Shown here in pieces: positions 22,515 to 35,225 of a stretch of 64,000 bases of DNA. The notes below the pieces were generated by a model. That model ran no database searches and was not told where the DNA came from. It saw nothing but the letters and a program-made list of their open reading frames with translations. Position numbers and translations under genes: made by a program. This DNA is from Mycogone perniciosa (taxonomy: Eukaryota > Ascomycota > Sordariomycetes > Hypocreales > Hypocreaceae), in contig JAOALB010000015.1 of the NCBI GenBank assembly GCA_025331125.1, positions 1-64,000 of the forward strand, read 5' to 3'. Position 1 is the stretch's first letter. Every line of letters starts with the position of its first letter.

Positions 22515-25102
22515 AAAAGGTTAAAATAGTATTAGCTGGAGTTTTTAGAATTGGTTGGCTCTCGCTTTCACTCTCTCGTTGTATTTTTGGGCATAAGGAC
22601 TAACTAGAATGGGTTATGACTATCGAATCATGTAGATACCAAGCAGAATCATTATGAGAAAACCCGCAAAAATATATACAAAAAAATATGTAAATGATTT
22701 GTTCATGAATATTTCAATCAATAGTATCGATTCCGATGTGTGATTTCTGTCTTGTTACTCTTAAATAAGTCAATGCTGCTGCTTGCATGTTTAAGAACGG
22801 ATCTCCTGCTCAACGGTTGATGGATTCACCAAATATTCCCATTGGTTCAATTCCAAAGCAAGGGTTCCGTCAATGATAAGGCTTTATTTATTGATAATCC
22901 TTGTCCTTTTTGGAAAGCTCACTATTATTATTGCCAATAGTTCGGCGGCCAGTCTAGCGGAGCCTTCAGAGTAAGCCAAACCGGGCGGATGTTGATTACG
23001 CTCATGAACCCCCCAATGACCCCCTCGGATGGGGCATTTCATTCATCATCATTGAATCATTGATATGAAAGGAGAGCTCTTGGTGAAACTCCAAGTGGTT
23101 ATTACTGAAGAATCTGACCTCCACTGAACAGGGCGCCCGCGGTGAGGGATTCGTGGGGGCTGACATCCCCCAACGTGGGGTGCTCCATGTGCTTAGCATT
23201 TAGCCTGAACAGATGCGCATGCTACTCCTTGGAGAATGCTGGTAATAGTACTAGTATAGAAAGGTAATGCGGCAATGGAATCCAAGATGAATTAAAACAT
23301 TATTACGAATATATAGGTCCGGATTCCACGTCCTTGGGGTTGGTGACGGAAGCCTCAATGCAAAAGTTGCGTGGTCTGTACAGAGTACAGAGCAGACCAT
23401 GGCACCAACCACCAAAACAGCGTCAACTTCCAAGTCACCTATTCTTATACGGATTTTACCCATGTATCATCAGCATCATCCCGATCATAATTCATAAAGT
23501 ACTATTACTACCATAATACTCCGTACTGTGGCCGAACACGAGTTTCCAGGATTCGGGGTTTAGGCACTACTCCGTATTTCGAACGGAGTATTATTATATT
23601 TACCCATACATATATATGTGCAAAGGTGGGCCCTCGCGGCATAACTTTTCGTCCTGCTGCGACGTTACCTGGCATTATCGCCGTTATTGTATGACTGAAA
23701 CAAATTCGATGCTTCAGGCGACATGGCATTGCGACGATGGGGCACTTCTACTCCACCTGGACACCGTGGACAGACCTTCATCGCTGAATGGTCCAATTTT
23801 TTGGGGTTTTGTTTTGGGCATTGCAACAAACAAGTCTTGATGTCCACAGTCTCGACCTCCATCCACTTTATGCTAAGTGGTAGCATTGGGACTACCGTCC
23901 GTAGTTGCATCGGAAAATGCAATGCGACAGAGCTTATTCTACCTACCAACGGGTACCTAGTATTTGGACGAACCGGAAGGACTCCATCCATCACATCAGA
24001 AGCTTGTGACATGGCATACTACATACACCAGCTCACGCAATCGCGTACCCATATTTGACATTGCTTCGATCGCCTTTAGCATAGCAAGGGGGGCAAATGC
24101 TGTGCTCCCCTGATGGAGACGTTGCCGACGGTGTTTGGGATCTTTTTTTTCTATTCTTGAAGAAGAACGTGTTCCGCCCGTCTTACAGGTTAGCTTCTGT
24201 ACGACTAACACGTTTCATTGCATCGAAGAGGGAGTAATTACCACCCTAAGATGGCACCAGTCGGGCTGCACAAGAAGCTGGCCTTACATAGTCCCGTCAC
24301 ATGTACTTCTTTCTTCCGAGTTTGTTACTGCCTGCGATGCTTTGGTCTCATTGGGATGGATTTCCAGATTCTGTTCTGGAAGATGTGATTCTACTAATAC
24401 GAGCATCCCCCCGTCGACTCTCAAGGCACACTCCTCTCTACCCAACGACGGTCCATCCTAAGATACACATCCTCCGAAGGCAGCACATCCCCTCAACAAC
24501 TCGGCCAGACTTTTCAACATTTGAGCCTGACATCCCGTCCACCTCATCCCTCTATACAGCCAACGTCGCTGGTCTCCATCAGCAGCGTCCACCTCCCACT
24601 CAAAACCAGAGCATCGAAGTCGATATCTCGCATACAAGTCATGTCCGATCCATACGATACACATACGAGGTTTTAACCAATAAATCTTCGTCGGCCGATC
24701 TGAGAGAAACCTCTCAAACATCTACACCAAAGCGAGGGTCAGGTAAGTTATGGTCACGGATGCCAACTTAGCATTTCAGCATCCAACAAGGTAAGAACTT
24801 GGAGGGAATGGTATTTATATTTGTTTGGTGCTTTCAAAACATCCAATCTGTTGGGAAACGACAAGAAATTGAAGAAGAAGAAGAAACAAAAGAAGAATCC
24901 CTGGGTATATAATCCCCCCCTACTTTGTCCTAGTCGTTGGGCAGTCCAACGAACAAAAAAAAATCCAAAACGAGGGAATTCGCAAGGACAAACCGCCCGA
25001 CATATGATACATGGAAACGCAATTATCCAATGGATACGGCGTCATGAAATCGTTAAAAACATGTCCCTAGAAAATGGGGCGTTAGGGTGATTGATGAGGC
25101 CT
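22515..25102. other. 2.6-kb intergenic region inside the GlcNAc cluster
   Basis: It lies between the converging deaminase and RON1 genes. A few frames of 100-150 codons exist (for example plus strand 24301-24771), but their composition and lack of recognisable motifs do not support a gene. It contains TACTCCGTA motifs at 23517 and 23568. No repeat family recognised. Confidence 0.55.
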
Positions 25103-26835
25103 CTAGTCGGCCGCGAAATAGCGTTTCTTGCCCCTGAGCTGCTGGGCTTTGAACTCGGGCGGCGTAATGGTGTGGTGGACGATATGTGGTCGATATATAG
25201 CATCTACTGGTGGCATCCTGTGATAGAATCAGCACTCATGCTACTTTATGACAAACGTTCCGTAGATCTTACCAGTCGTCCACACTTAGAGGGAAATATT
25301 CGTAAAGAGGATCGGCCTCTTCGCTAGGACTGTTTCCGGTATTTTGACCATTAATTGGATGAGCTTTACTCATCTGCGGACTCTGAAGCTCGGCGCTTGA
25401 CCTGTTGGGGCTCTTTTCATCTTCTGAAAGAGATAGATTTATAGGAACTGCGGTAGCTGTTCGGGAGAATGAGTTTCGATGCGCCGGGGCGGTTTTCCCT
25501 GTGGGGCTTGTTTCCACAGTCCATGAAGGGACCGGAGGTCTCGTGATCGTAGGAGACATGGCCAACCGCTTTGCTGGGTGTGGGCTTTGACTTGGTTGAG
25601 GCACAGGTTGGGGCGGCGCCCATTCGTTGGTAGGCTAAGAGGTGATTAGTTCCAGTCCCCGAACAATGAAAAATGAGCAGAATATCGATGAGCATACCGT
25701 AGGATTTCCTCCCATGGGCTGATGTCGTGACACGGTGGTTGGCGGATTCTCCCGCTCCGTCTTCAGAGGCGGATTGTCGGAGCTTACTGAGTTCTTCTTC
25801 TCTGCCTTCTTCTCCGAGAGAGGCACATCCTTCCGGCTATCGAAATTCCGCGGACTTCGCCCTCGAACAATAACGGGACTAGACTGAATCTCGGCAATCT
25901 TGAGCACGTCGCCCGTCTTCGTCTTTCCCAGAAAATTAATCTGTACCACGTAATGCTGCTGGAGGCCCTTTCTCCGCCCATTATTGGCGGTTGCATGTTT
26001 AAATTGCAACCTCTTCCATGAGACAGGCAGAGATATTGTATTTGCGTCGAGTTCCTGGCCACCTGTGAGATCCAAAGTAAGGCTGGGCGGTGCTGACGTG
26101 ACCTTAGTCTCCTCAATCTGCGGGTTTGCGCTCTTCCATGGGATAGATATAATTTCCGTGGCCTTGCCTTCAATAGATTCCGCAGCTGTTATAGATGTTA
26201 AAAGTTCTATGATTGGTATGTGGCGGCCCTGGTCGTCGATAATGTGTGATATCACTCTGGGTAGGGTGATTTGTCCGGAGCATTGCCACAGGTTGCGCCG
26301 ATAACATGTCAACTCAAGCGGTCGGCCCGTGGTCTCCCCACCAAAGACGTCCTCGGCGACGAAAAACATGCCGTACAATTCCGCAGTCATGCCCAGTTCG
26401 GCAAATTTGCCCGTGTCGTCCACCACAGTCGCGTGCATAATTGGGCCAGAGAAGCCCAGCAGCTTGTTATCAAGCTCCTGGGGCGATGCCTCGTCATTAA
26501 CGGCATCTTGATTGGGAACAGACTCGAACGGCCGCGTCGAGTAAGAAAAAGGATCCTCAAACGTTGAAGCGAAGTTGTCGAAATCGTAGGATGGCGTGAA
26601 GGGAAGAGGCGCCAGCGCATTGCCGTCACTATAGCCATTGTGAGTGGTGGTCAGTGGCGATTGCGATCACGGCTTTAGGGCTGGGATAGGCCTACAGTAG
26701 AGACTCGTCGAAGTTGATCTCCTGGTCAAAGGTGTCCATGCCGATGTGCTGACCAGGACCGTGATTTAACCCCATCACATCGCTGGGTGCCGCGGAAGCG
26801 GCAGACATGGCCGGCATGGAGTTGAAAGCGGCCAT
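25103..26835 (-). CDS. ron1: Ndt80/PhoG-like transcription factor RON1
   Basis: Four exons (26835-26696, 26628-25698, 25634-25273, 25217-25103) give 515 residues. The Ndt80/PhoG Ig-fold DNA-binding domain lies at about 95-300 (GMTAELYGMFFVAEDVF, ELTCYRRNLWQ, ISLPVSWKRLQFKHATANNGR, HYVVQI). A Ser/Pro-rich region follows. The short last exon encodes a basic-aromatic end, GKKRYFAAD; it is missed if the frame is stopped at the TAA inside the intron-3 donor. The start is the first in-frame ATG after an upstream stop. In Trichoderma reesei RON1 activates the GlcNAc catabolic cluster, and this gene sits inside the same set here, which supports orthology over the related XprG/VIB-1. It is in tandem with the deacetylase, 1.8 kb downstream of it. 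Confidence 0.9.
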
Positions 26836-28599
26836 GGCATCGTCGAGCCGGGCGTCAGCTCCGCATCGAATCGCACCGTGTCAGCGCGGCGACAAGAAAT
26901 CGATCGAGGTCGCTGGTGTCGAGGCGGCGAACGAGAGAGCGAAAGAAAGAAAGAGACAAGGATAAAGGCGGAGAGGATCGAAACCGCGGCGAAGGAGGAC
27001 GAGAAAAAAAAAGGACGATTATTCGCAGTCCTAGACGTCTCTCGGTCAGCGTCGCTGGTGGTTCGATCAGCCGACGCAAGCTGGCCTGAAGAAACAAAAA
27101 GATGGCCTGGATGGAGGAGCCGCGGGAGTACTTCGTACCGCTGAAAGGTCCGAAATGTCTCTGGGGTGGACGAGCGACGGTGGACGCTGGCTGGTGGCTG
27201 ATGGCTCGGCTCCAGGCGTTTGTCAAGTATCTGCAGACACTGGCTGGCCCGTTTCCACCGTGAGTTTATCAGCGGCCCCCCGGCGTCGGCTGCAATTGGC
27301 TGCCTGCTAACGTGAAGTGGAGGGGTCCTTGTGGTGGCGGCAGGGAAACCGGGGCTCTGGGGTAATAACCTGGACTCTGTGTGGCCTGGCCGGTGATATG
27401 GAAGTTGGGATGACAGGACTCGACGCCTACGAGTATTATGTATGTACTCCGTACGGGGAACTACAGCCCACTGCTAGGTTACTGCTAGGTAGGTGCTACA
27501 GGCAGTGGGACCCCCCTCTTGGGCGCTGCCAGATGCCCCAAAGAGCACACTAGGGCCGTCACACTGCAGATGCCCAGAAAGAGGAGGAGGGACAAGATGA
27601 GAAGGTTGACTGACTGGAGTGTGGTTTTTCTTCACTCACAACCCAATTCCATCAATCCGTCATCCATCAATCAAAGGCTTGGGCAGAGACCCGTGATGAC
27701 GCGAGTACCGATACCTGAGTTGCCACCATGGTCCTGGTATTCATGGCAAAATCCCCACGTCTCGCGCTGGAACAGAGGGATAGCTTATCTGCAAGCAACT
27801 TCCATTTCAGTACTGGGCACGTTTTCTCAAGTGCATCTAGCCCGTGCAAGCTGCCTAGGTGCTCAAACAGTCTTCGGTGGCTCGCCGCCTTCAATTGATT
27901 GACATCCATGGATCAAAATCCTAAGTCGCCGTGGCTTGCTCTACCGGCTTTTGCGCCGTTGCCGGAGCCGTTTCCTCAAAGGAGCTGCCTGTTTGACCTT
28001 GATGCGAGGCTCCCTCACCTACAAATCAATGCCCAGATATTGATATTTGCTAATATATTTCCAAGCCCTCTCCGCATGCCACTCACCGCAGGCCGCGGAC
28101 CACGAGCTCTCACATGTCACGCACATGGTGAGGCGACTTCCGATTCAAGGAGACGACTCATGGCGAACTGCTGAAGATATATTACTGAAATAAATGACGG
28201 CCCCTGTGCAAAGGGCTTGAATAAATTCTTTAATGCGCCGCTACCAACCAAACCATCTTTATGATTGTATTTGGTTAGGTGAATGCTTTACTTATGCTCT
28301 ACGTCCAAGACAAAGTGCCTAATAATAAGTTTTCCATACTCCGTAATACTACATATTTCCAAGTCATGTCTATAAGTCATCCAGTTCGCGTTCTTCGTAC
28401 TTCGTACTCCGTATGTGTGCTGGTTCTGATCAATCAGCTCACTGTCTCATCAGCAGATTCACAGAAGCTGCTAGTTTCTCGAGTCAGCCGTTCCCTTCTT
28501 TCCCCCACTACTACTCAGTACATAGGTACGAAGTAATAGTAAGTTGTCAACTTCCATTTCCAAGCCGTCAACTCGTAATCATAATGGCCTTACGAGTTG
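26836..28599. other. RON1 upstream region
   Basis: About 1.76 kb between the RON1 start and the deacetylase stop. No gene recognised; the open frame at 26855-27226 (-) is a leader frame broken by stops relative to RON1. It contains TACTYCGTA motifs at 27129, 27445, 28337, 28398, 28405 and 28527, one of the densest groups in the window. Confidence 0.55.
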
Positions 28600-30079
28600 T
28601 CAAGTGGATCGGTAAACTCTAGTGCCGAATTTCCACACTTCATCCAACACTAGGCTGGTGGGTTTGTCCGGCGTCTCGTCTTCCGAGAAGATGACTAGGT
28701 CGGCGTCCGCTCCGGCATCAAGTGTCCCCTTGACCTCGCCGAGGCCCAACATGGCAGCCGGAGTGGCTGTCACAGATTTGAGAGCATGAGGGATTCCAGT
28801 TCCGGTCCACTGCAGGAAGTTGTTGACACACTCGAGTAAGGTGATGGAGCTGGCGTTAATCAAGTCAGCATATCTATTCTCTAGCGGGGTGGCGACGGGA
28901 TGGTGCTGAGCATTCAGTCTGACTCACCTGCCAGCAATTGTCTCCGAGTTCTCAAGGAGAAGCTTAGAGCCAACCTTGACAATATTGCATGTGGTGTCGC
29001 CGTTGGTCCATGGGTATGCGCCGTCAGGCAAGCCGACCAGGTGCATCGCGTCTGTGACTAGAATAAAGCCGTCGGGGTGTGCATTGAATGCGATCTTGAT
29101 TGTTGTCGGGTGCAGGTGTATGCCGTCGGCGATAATGCCAAAGTAGGGCCGGGGGAGGCTCTCGGCAATACCAAGGACTCCAAAGATACCCGGGTTTCGG
29201 TGGTGAAGCGGCCGCATCGCATTGAACAAGTGTGTGATCATGGTTGCGCCCTGGCCAACGGCTTCTGACGCCTCCTCATACGTCGCTTCCGAGTGCCCCA
29301 CAGAGTAGATGATACCTCTTGATGTCAGCTCGGGGATGAGCTTCATCATTTGTCCGCGCTCGGGCGCAGCAGTCACCATCTTGATCGGGATCTGCTCACC
29401 CTCAGCCCTGGGGTGGAGATTCTCCTTGCCATAACACGCCTCGAGATCCGCAAGCGAATGTGCTTCTATCAGAACATCGACGTTGTGCACTCCGTTCTTC
29501 GTGGGGTTCAGAAACGGGCCCTCGCAATGCGCGCCCAGGGATTCGGCCCCATCCTCGGCGGCCTGCAGATGGCCGGAAGGTCCCAGAAACGGGAGAGCCT
29601 GCATGTCACCACTTGTCAGTCTGTGGCGTGAGAGTAGCGAACACCCCCACCATTATGGAGTAGCAAGGCAACGCAATCCATGTAACCCAACCCACCTTCT
29701 GATATAGCTCTGGCCTCTGACTGGTGATTGTGGGATTGTAGGATGTAACGCCTGTCTGGATGAGCAGCCTGTTGACCTCCCTCACTTTCTTGCCATATTC
29801 TGACATGTCGTCGAGCAGCGTCGAGAAGTTGAAGCCAAATGCGCCGTTGAGCTGGACGTCGATCATGCCGGGGGACACAATCCGGCCGCCAAGGTCGATT
29901 GTTTCATCTGGAAGAACCAATTCGTCGAAGAAAGTCGACTGGCTGTTGACGATTTTGCCCGAGACGGAGCTGACCCAGAGGTCCTCTTTGACGAGCGCAT
30001 CGCCGCGCAGGAGACGGCAGTTGGTGAATTTGGTTAAGCCATTCCTGGGCCGAATCGGAGGGGATAACGCGATGGGCAT
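28600..30079 (-). CDS. dac1: N-acetylglucosamine-6-phosphate deacetylase
   Basis: Three exons (30079-29696, 29598-28928, 28849-28600) give 434 residues. NagA amidohydrolase motifs are in order: PGMIDVQLNGAFG, AHCEGPFLNPTKNGVHN (metal-binding Glu about residue 154), GHSEAT, THLFNAM, IADGIHLHP, LVTDAM with the catalytic Asp, and a C-terminal GTLDAGADADLVIF beta-sandwich strand. It converts GlcNAc-6-P to GlcN-6-P plus acetate in the cytosol. An earlier in-frame ATG at 30136 would add 19 residues; I chose 30079 because MPIALSPP...KFTNCRLL fits the family start. It is divergent from the GH3-GNAT gene across a 1.4-kb shared promoter region. Confidence 0.95.
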
Positions 30080-31471
30080 ATTTCCGTCTTGGGTATCTAT
30101 GTAGGTAGGGTATCCAGATACTAAGATGCTGATCAAGAAGAAAGAAAGGAAGAGTTTTGTTTTAGGAGGAAGAGAAGAGTTGGATGTTCCAACAAAGTAT
30201 GAAATGTACTAGTATACTCCGTAGTAGAATACTACTTGCTTCACAGGTAGCAAACCAGGAAAAGACGTCAAAGACAGGAGAGAGTTCGGCAGGCACTAGT
30301 AACAGTAACAGTACTCGTATGGTCCTACGGCAGTGCTGTCCTTCCTTTTACCCGACAGGCTTGTAGAATGACGCCGATTGGCGTCCGATGGTAACAAGCG
30401 CCGAAAAAGTCCTCACCTATCGTTGGAGGCACGGTGTCATTGATGGAGGCCAGGAGGACAAGCAAAATATGGCCATGTTCGATGGTGGAGTAAGCTTTGG
30501 AGTGGCAACAGTGGCTTTGATGCGCCCAAGAACAGGCAAACGTCGAAGGTACCTCGCTGTACATACGAGTACTACTACTATTACAGATCTCGTGAGCCGG
30601 CTAATACAACTAACAGAAGAGCATTGAATGCCCTTCGACCGGTGCCCCCGTTTTTTTCTCTTTCTAACCGCTGGGAAAGCGTCTCCATCTGCGCTGTTTC
30701 TCTCGTCTCCGCCGCCTCTAACGCATCCCTAAAAAATTCTCCGCCCACGCGACATTGCGGTTCCGCCAGACGCTGTATGCATGCATGTAGGTACTTTCAT
30801 GGATGCGCTTGAAAGAGAGAAGTGACAGCAGCGGTTACAGCAGGTGTACATCTAGCCGTGCAGCAGCAGCGCTGTTGTCTCTTGTTCGCTGACAGGCATA
30901 TGGCGATCAACCCATGTAACGTTGACTCTATGCAGGTACCTGCGGAGGACTCCGTGCTCCTCTCAGCTCTGAACCCGTCCGTCTTGTCTTGCAGGTGCAA
31001 GTTGCACCAGTTCAGAGGCCCCCGGCCGAACCTCCGCTCTGACCCGCCACGGTGACCCGCCAGCAACTTGCTATCAGCTCGCTATCAGCACACTCAGCCT
31101 TTCAGGCGTTCAGCCCTCCTCCATCACCTCCGGCCTCGTGCCCCAGTCACGCTCCGGGCTCACTCCGTACCTCGGCCTTTGGTATTAGCCGACAATAACC
31201 CGGGACCCTCACCAGGCTCACCTCGCAACACGCACCACACGGACGAGAGAGGAACAGGTCATCAGCCGCGCCCGACCAGTGCCTCACTCTAACCAGTCCA
31301 ACCAGAGGCAATCGACCTTGGACTGACGGCGCAAGCATATCCCGTCCCTTCTCCGAGTCCGCCGTTTTCTGCTCCGGCAAGGCGACCAGCAGCGCCGGCT
31401 CAGCGGTGCCTCGTACTGCTATGCGCCGGATGACGTGACGAGCCGATCCGCCACAGACCCCATCCACTATT
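30080..31471. promoter_or_regulatory. Shared divergent promoter region of dac1 and the GH3-GNAT gene
   Basis: The 1.4 kb between two divergent cluster genes holds no recognised gene. It should contain the control elements through which RON1 acts. I looked for the Ndt80-type core CACAAA and did not see a clear cluster by eye. One TACTCCGTA motif is at 30215. The last 400 bases before 31472 are C-rich. Confidence 0.4.
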
Positions 31472-34400
31472 ATGGCCAACAACTCCATCAACAACTCCTC
31501 TGCGGACAGCTTTGAGCTGGACCCACTATGGCAGAATATCGATTGGTACGTAGTACTATCTATTTCTCTTTGAGCTTGATACCGGGAGTATGAAGCATAT
31601 TCTTTTTTTATTTCTTCTCATGGTTTCTGTCCTTATCCAGATCAAGAATCACCCGCGCGGACCTATGGTTGACTCGTTCTACTTGATGCAGGGCAATTGG
31701 CCAGACCTTGCTCATGGGCTGGGATGGCACCGAGGTCACGCCCCAGATTAGGAGCCTCATCGAGGACCACCACTTGGGTTCCATCATCCTGACGGCTAAG
31801 AACTTGAAATGTGTGCCTCTCTGTCTTTCCCTTTCGTCCCCTTGACGCCTTTGGTGATTTCATTCCCCAATTCTTTGTGATCTCGTAACTGACTGACCTA
31901 CTTGTCCAGCGGCCCAACAAACCGCACTGCTCGTCCAGGAGCTTCAGATGATTGCAAAAAATGCCGGCCATCCACAACCTCTTCTAATCGCGGTGGACCA
32001 AGAGAATGGCGGCGTCAACAGCCTCTTTGATGAGGACTATGTTTGCCAATTCCCCAGTGCCATGGCTATTGCCGCCACTGGCCGACCAGAACTGGCTTAT
32101 GAAGTCAGCAAGGCCACGGCCACTGAGATCGCAGCTTGCGGTGTCAATCTGATGCTAGGCCCAGTTTTGGACGTGCTCAACAATGCACGCTATCAACCCA
32201 TTGGAGTACGTGCTGCCGGTGACGACCCACAGGAGGTATCACAATATGGTCTCGCTGCTCTGAGCGGTATCCGTGATGCTGGGGTAGCTTCCTGTGGGAA
32301 ACATTTCCCATCTTATGGGAATCTGGATTTCTTAGGCTCAAACCTTGAAGTCCCCATCATCACCCAAACCTTGGAAGAGCTGAGTCTGAGTGCCTTGGTG
32401 CCGTTCAGAAATGCAGTTGCTTCTGGAAAACTGGATGCCATGTTCGTGGGTGGCTGTGGCATCTCAAATCCTTCCATGAACGTCAGTCACGCCTGTCTTT
32501 CGGATCAGGTTGTTGACGACCTCCTCCGCAACGAACTTGGCTTCAAGGGCGTCGCCATCTCGGAATGTCTGGAGATGGAGGCACTTAGCCAAGATCTCGG
32601 CGTTCAGAACGGTGTCATCATGGCCGTAGAGGCTGGATGCGACATTATCCTCCTCTGCAGAGCGTATGATGTTCAACTCGAGGCAATAAAGGGCCTCAAG
32701 CTGGGCTATGATAATGGCATTATTACCAAGGAGAGAATATTCACTTCTCTGAGGAGAATCCTCCATCTCAAATCGACTTGTACATCTTGGGTAGAGGCAC
32801 TAAATCCACCGGGAATCTCACTTCTCTCACAACTTCATCCCTCGCACCTTGCCTTGTCTCGACAGGCTTATGACGATTCAATCGCGGTTGTTCGAGACAA
32901 GGAGAAATTACTTCCCCTTCCCACTTCCATGCACCCTGGCGAAGAGCTTCTCTTACTTACCCCTCTAGTCAAGCCACTTCCGGCGTCGTCTTTAACCAAG
33001 AGCTTACTCGAGTCAAAGAATAATCTGTCTGTAGCGCCAAGCACTCACGACACGTGGGTTCACCAAAACCGAGAAAGAAGCGCAATTATGAGTGGAGAAG
33101 GCGTCTTTAGAGAATTTGGAAAGACCTTGGCTCGATATCGGAATGAGAAGCTATTACACACGAGTTACACGGCCAACGGAGTGAGGCCAGGTAGGTGTAG
33201 CACGTTGTGCTCCCCATAAAACTATCGTTGCAAAATGCTAACGTCTCCACAGTGCATGAAAATCTGATCAATAGAGCATCATGTATCGTCATCTTCACCG
33301 CGGATGCAAACAGAAATTTCTACCAGGCTGGATTTACGAAGCATGTGGATATGATGTGCTCCATGCTCCGCAGCAGAGGACAGAAGAAACAGCTCATTGT
33401 GGTCGCCGTGAGCTCACCATACGACTTCGCCATGGATAAATCCATCGGAACTTACATCTGTACCTTTGACTTCACAGAACACGCCATGGCTGCTCTCGTC
33501 CGAGTATTGGTTGGCGACATAAATCCCATTGGCACCATGCCAGGAACACTGCGAAAGAGCAAGAAGGTACTCAAGTCAAGGCAGCACTGGTTGGTAGAGG
33601 AGTATGATCGGGATCGCGATCATACTGGCTTGAATGAGCTTCTCCGAGCCGTGCACAGAGCCTGCGATCAAGAACTGCGCTTCCTTCAGACAACCAGCGC
33701 GGCTACCTTTGAGCTCTTCAACCAGAACATCAAGGAGGCCCACTATGTGGTACGGAATAGCAGCACGCAGGCTCTTTACGGCTTCGCCGCTACCTACTTT
33801 ATTCAGGGTGTTGGTATTCTCGGTGCCCTCTTTGTGGACCCTGCCAAACGCAATGTGTCTATTGGCAGGTCCCTACACCGCCGAGCATTGAGGAATTTGA
33901 CGCAGCAAAGAGGCATAAAAAAAGTGCAGCTGGGGATATGTTTCCCCTCCGCCTTTCTCGGAATTCCTTTGGATGCTGCGGTGAGTACGACTAAAGAGTG
34001 GTTTAGCAACACTGGGTGGGATATACAGTTCCCTCGACGACTAAGCAACATGATTATTCACGATCTCAGCACTTGGTATGCTCCTGAGGGCTTGTTGCAA
34101 AGCATACAGCGAGCCAACATTAGCTTCGACTTGATCCATGGCTTAGAAAACGGAGAAGCCGTTCTGCACCACGTGCGGGCAAACGCAAACCCCGAGGTCC
34201 TTGAACTTTACAGAACCGCCCTGGAAGAGAACAAATCTTGTGGCATTGTTCGAGCCAAAGACGCCACTGGGGGTTTGCTGGGCACCATCATTATCTGCAG
34301 ACAGAACAGTCCTCTTGTCAGGATTATTCCCCCCCTGGTGTCTCTTGAACAGGATATAGGCGGTCTCCTGGCACCGATTGTTCCTACTGCACCTCACTCG

Positions 34401-34690
34401 ATCCTGGTTCTGCAAGGCCTGGCTCTGATGGGAGTTCGTCAAAATAAGAGCCACAAGGCATCGAAATCGGTGCTCAGCTGGGTAAGTTGACGTTACATCG
34501 TACATGTGTGCATTAGGTATCTAATAGGCATAGGTTGTGGACGACAATTACGAGCCACTTGAGGCGATGGGCTTCGAAGTTCTCCAGGTGTTTGAAGAGA
34601 TTACAAACTCCCCTGATGCGTGAGTAAGCCCTTTCCTAATGTTCCATCCTTCAGCAGTACTGACCATGGTAATGCAGGTTCCAAGGATGA
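31472..34690 (+). CDS. nag3: Cytosolic GH3 beta-N-acetylglucosaminidase-like protein fused to a GNAT domain
   Basis: Six exons (31472-31545, 31692-31810, 31910-33190, 33253-34481, 34534-34619, 34678-34690) give 933 residues. Residues 25-400 are a GH3 N-terminal barrel (LLIAVDQENGGV, then CGKHFP near 196), followed by the GH3 C-terminal region. Residues from about 640 on form an acetyltransferase-like (GNAT) half with LYGFAATY and a RNVSIGRSLHRRAL acetyl-CoA loop. No signal peptide is seen, so it is probably cytosolic. The family member NAG3 belongs to the Trichoderma GlcNAc cluster. The nucleophile motif reads SECLEM (Glu 283) rather than SDDL/SDxLEM, and the usual KHFPGHG..DSH loop is KHFPSYGNLDFLGS, so classic NagZ chemistry is doubtful. 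The last exon is only 13 nt; without it the protein would end at the TGA at 34621. Confidence 0.88.
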
Positions 34691-35225
34691 TTAACGCGAA
34701 GGATGTACATTGTCTCTATCCCAAGATTGCAATTTCTTTTTACCGGGGTGATCTGTTGGGTTTATGCTGTATTGCCATGGTGATTTTTTTCTTCATACCA
34801 TTGTCTTAACTTCGACGTAACTATGGCAAGCGAGATATATACTATGTACCTAGGCAGCCAGGCTTGGAGGTTGTATAGTGAGGAGGCAGTATTGGTTTTG
34901 GATATGGAGCTCTTTCCGCTGGGAGTTAGTTGATGAAACACCATTCCAATGGTATCATATAAAATCAATTGTCATGTGAGTATGGTGTAATGGAATTTTT
35001 CTGATTGGTTTGAGAGGGATAAGGCTGGTCTTACAAAGCCTTGCTAATCACCAGCTGAGTTATGATGGAGGGGCACAATCTGGTGGTTGGTACATTTCTC
35101 ACCTCTTCAACCTCCTTCGATCAGGTATTAGAAGATAAGTATGGGATATAAATAGAATCGCAATGGCGCCCCCGGCAATCGAATAGTTGCGCGACAAACT
35201 TGCCTTCGCTTCGAGCCAACCTCAG
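34691..35225. other. Intergenic region after the GlcNAc cluster
   Basis: No gene seen. It is AT-rich and probably contains the 3' UTR of the GH3-GNAT gene and the start region of the decayed gene that follows. Confidence 0.5.

Noticed and set aside
22840..22860. GGTTCAATTCC resembling a tRNA B box
   Set aside because: No A box or cloverleaf could be built upstream.
24301..24771. A 156-codon plus-strand frame in the GlcNAc cluster
   Set aside because: Composition is unlike neighbouring genes and no family is recognised; probably chance.
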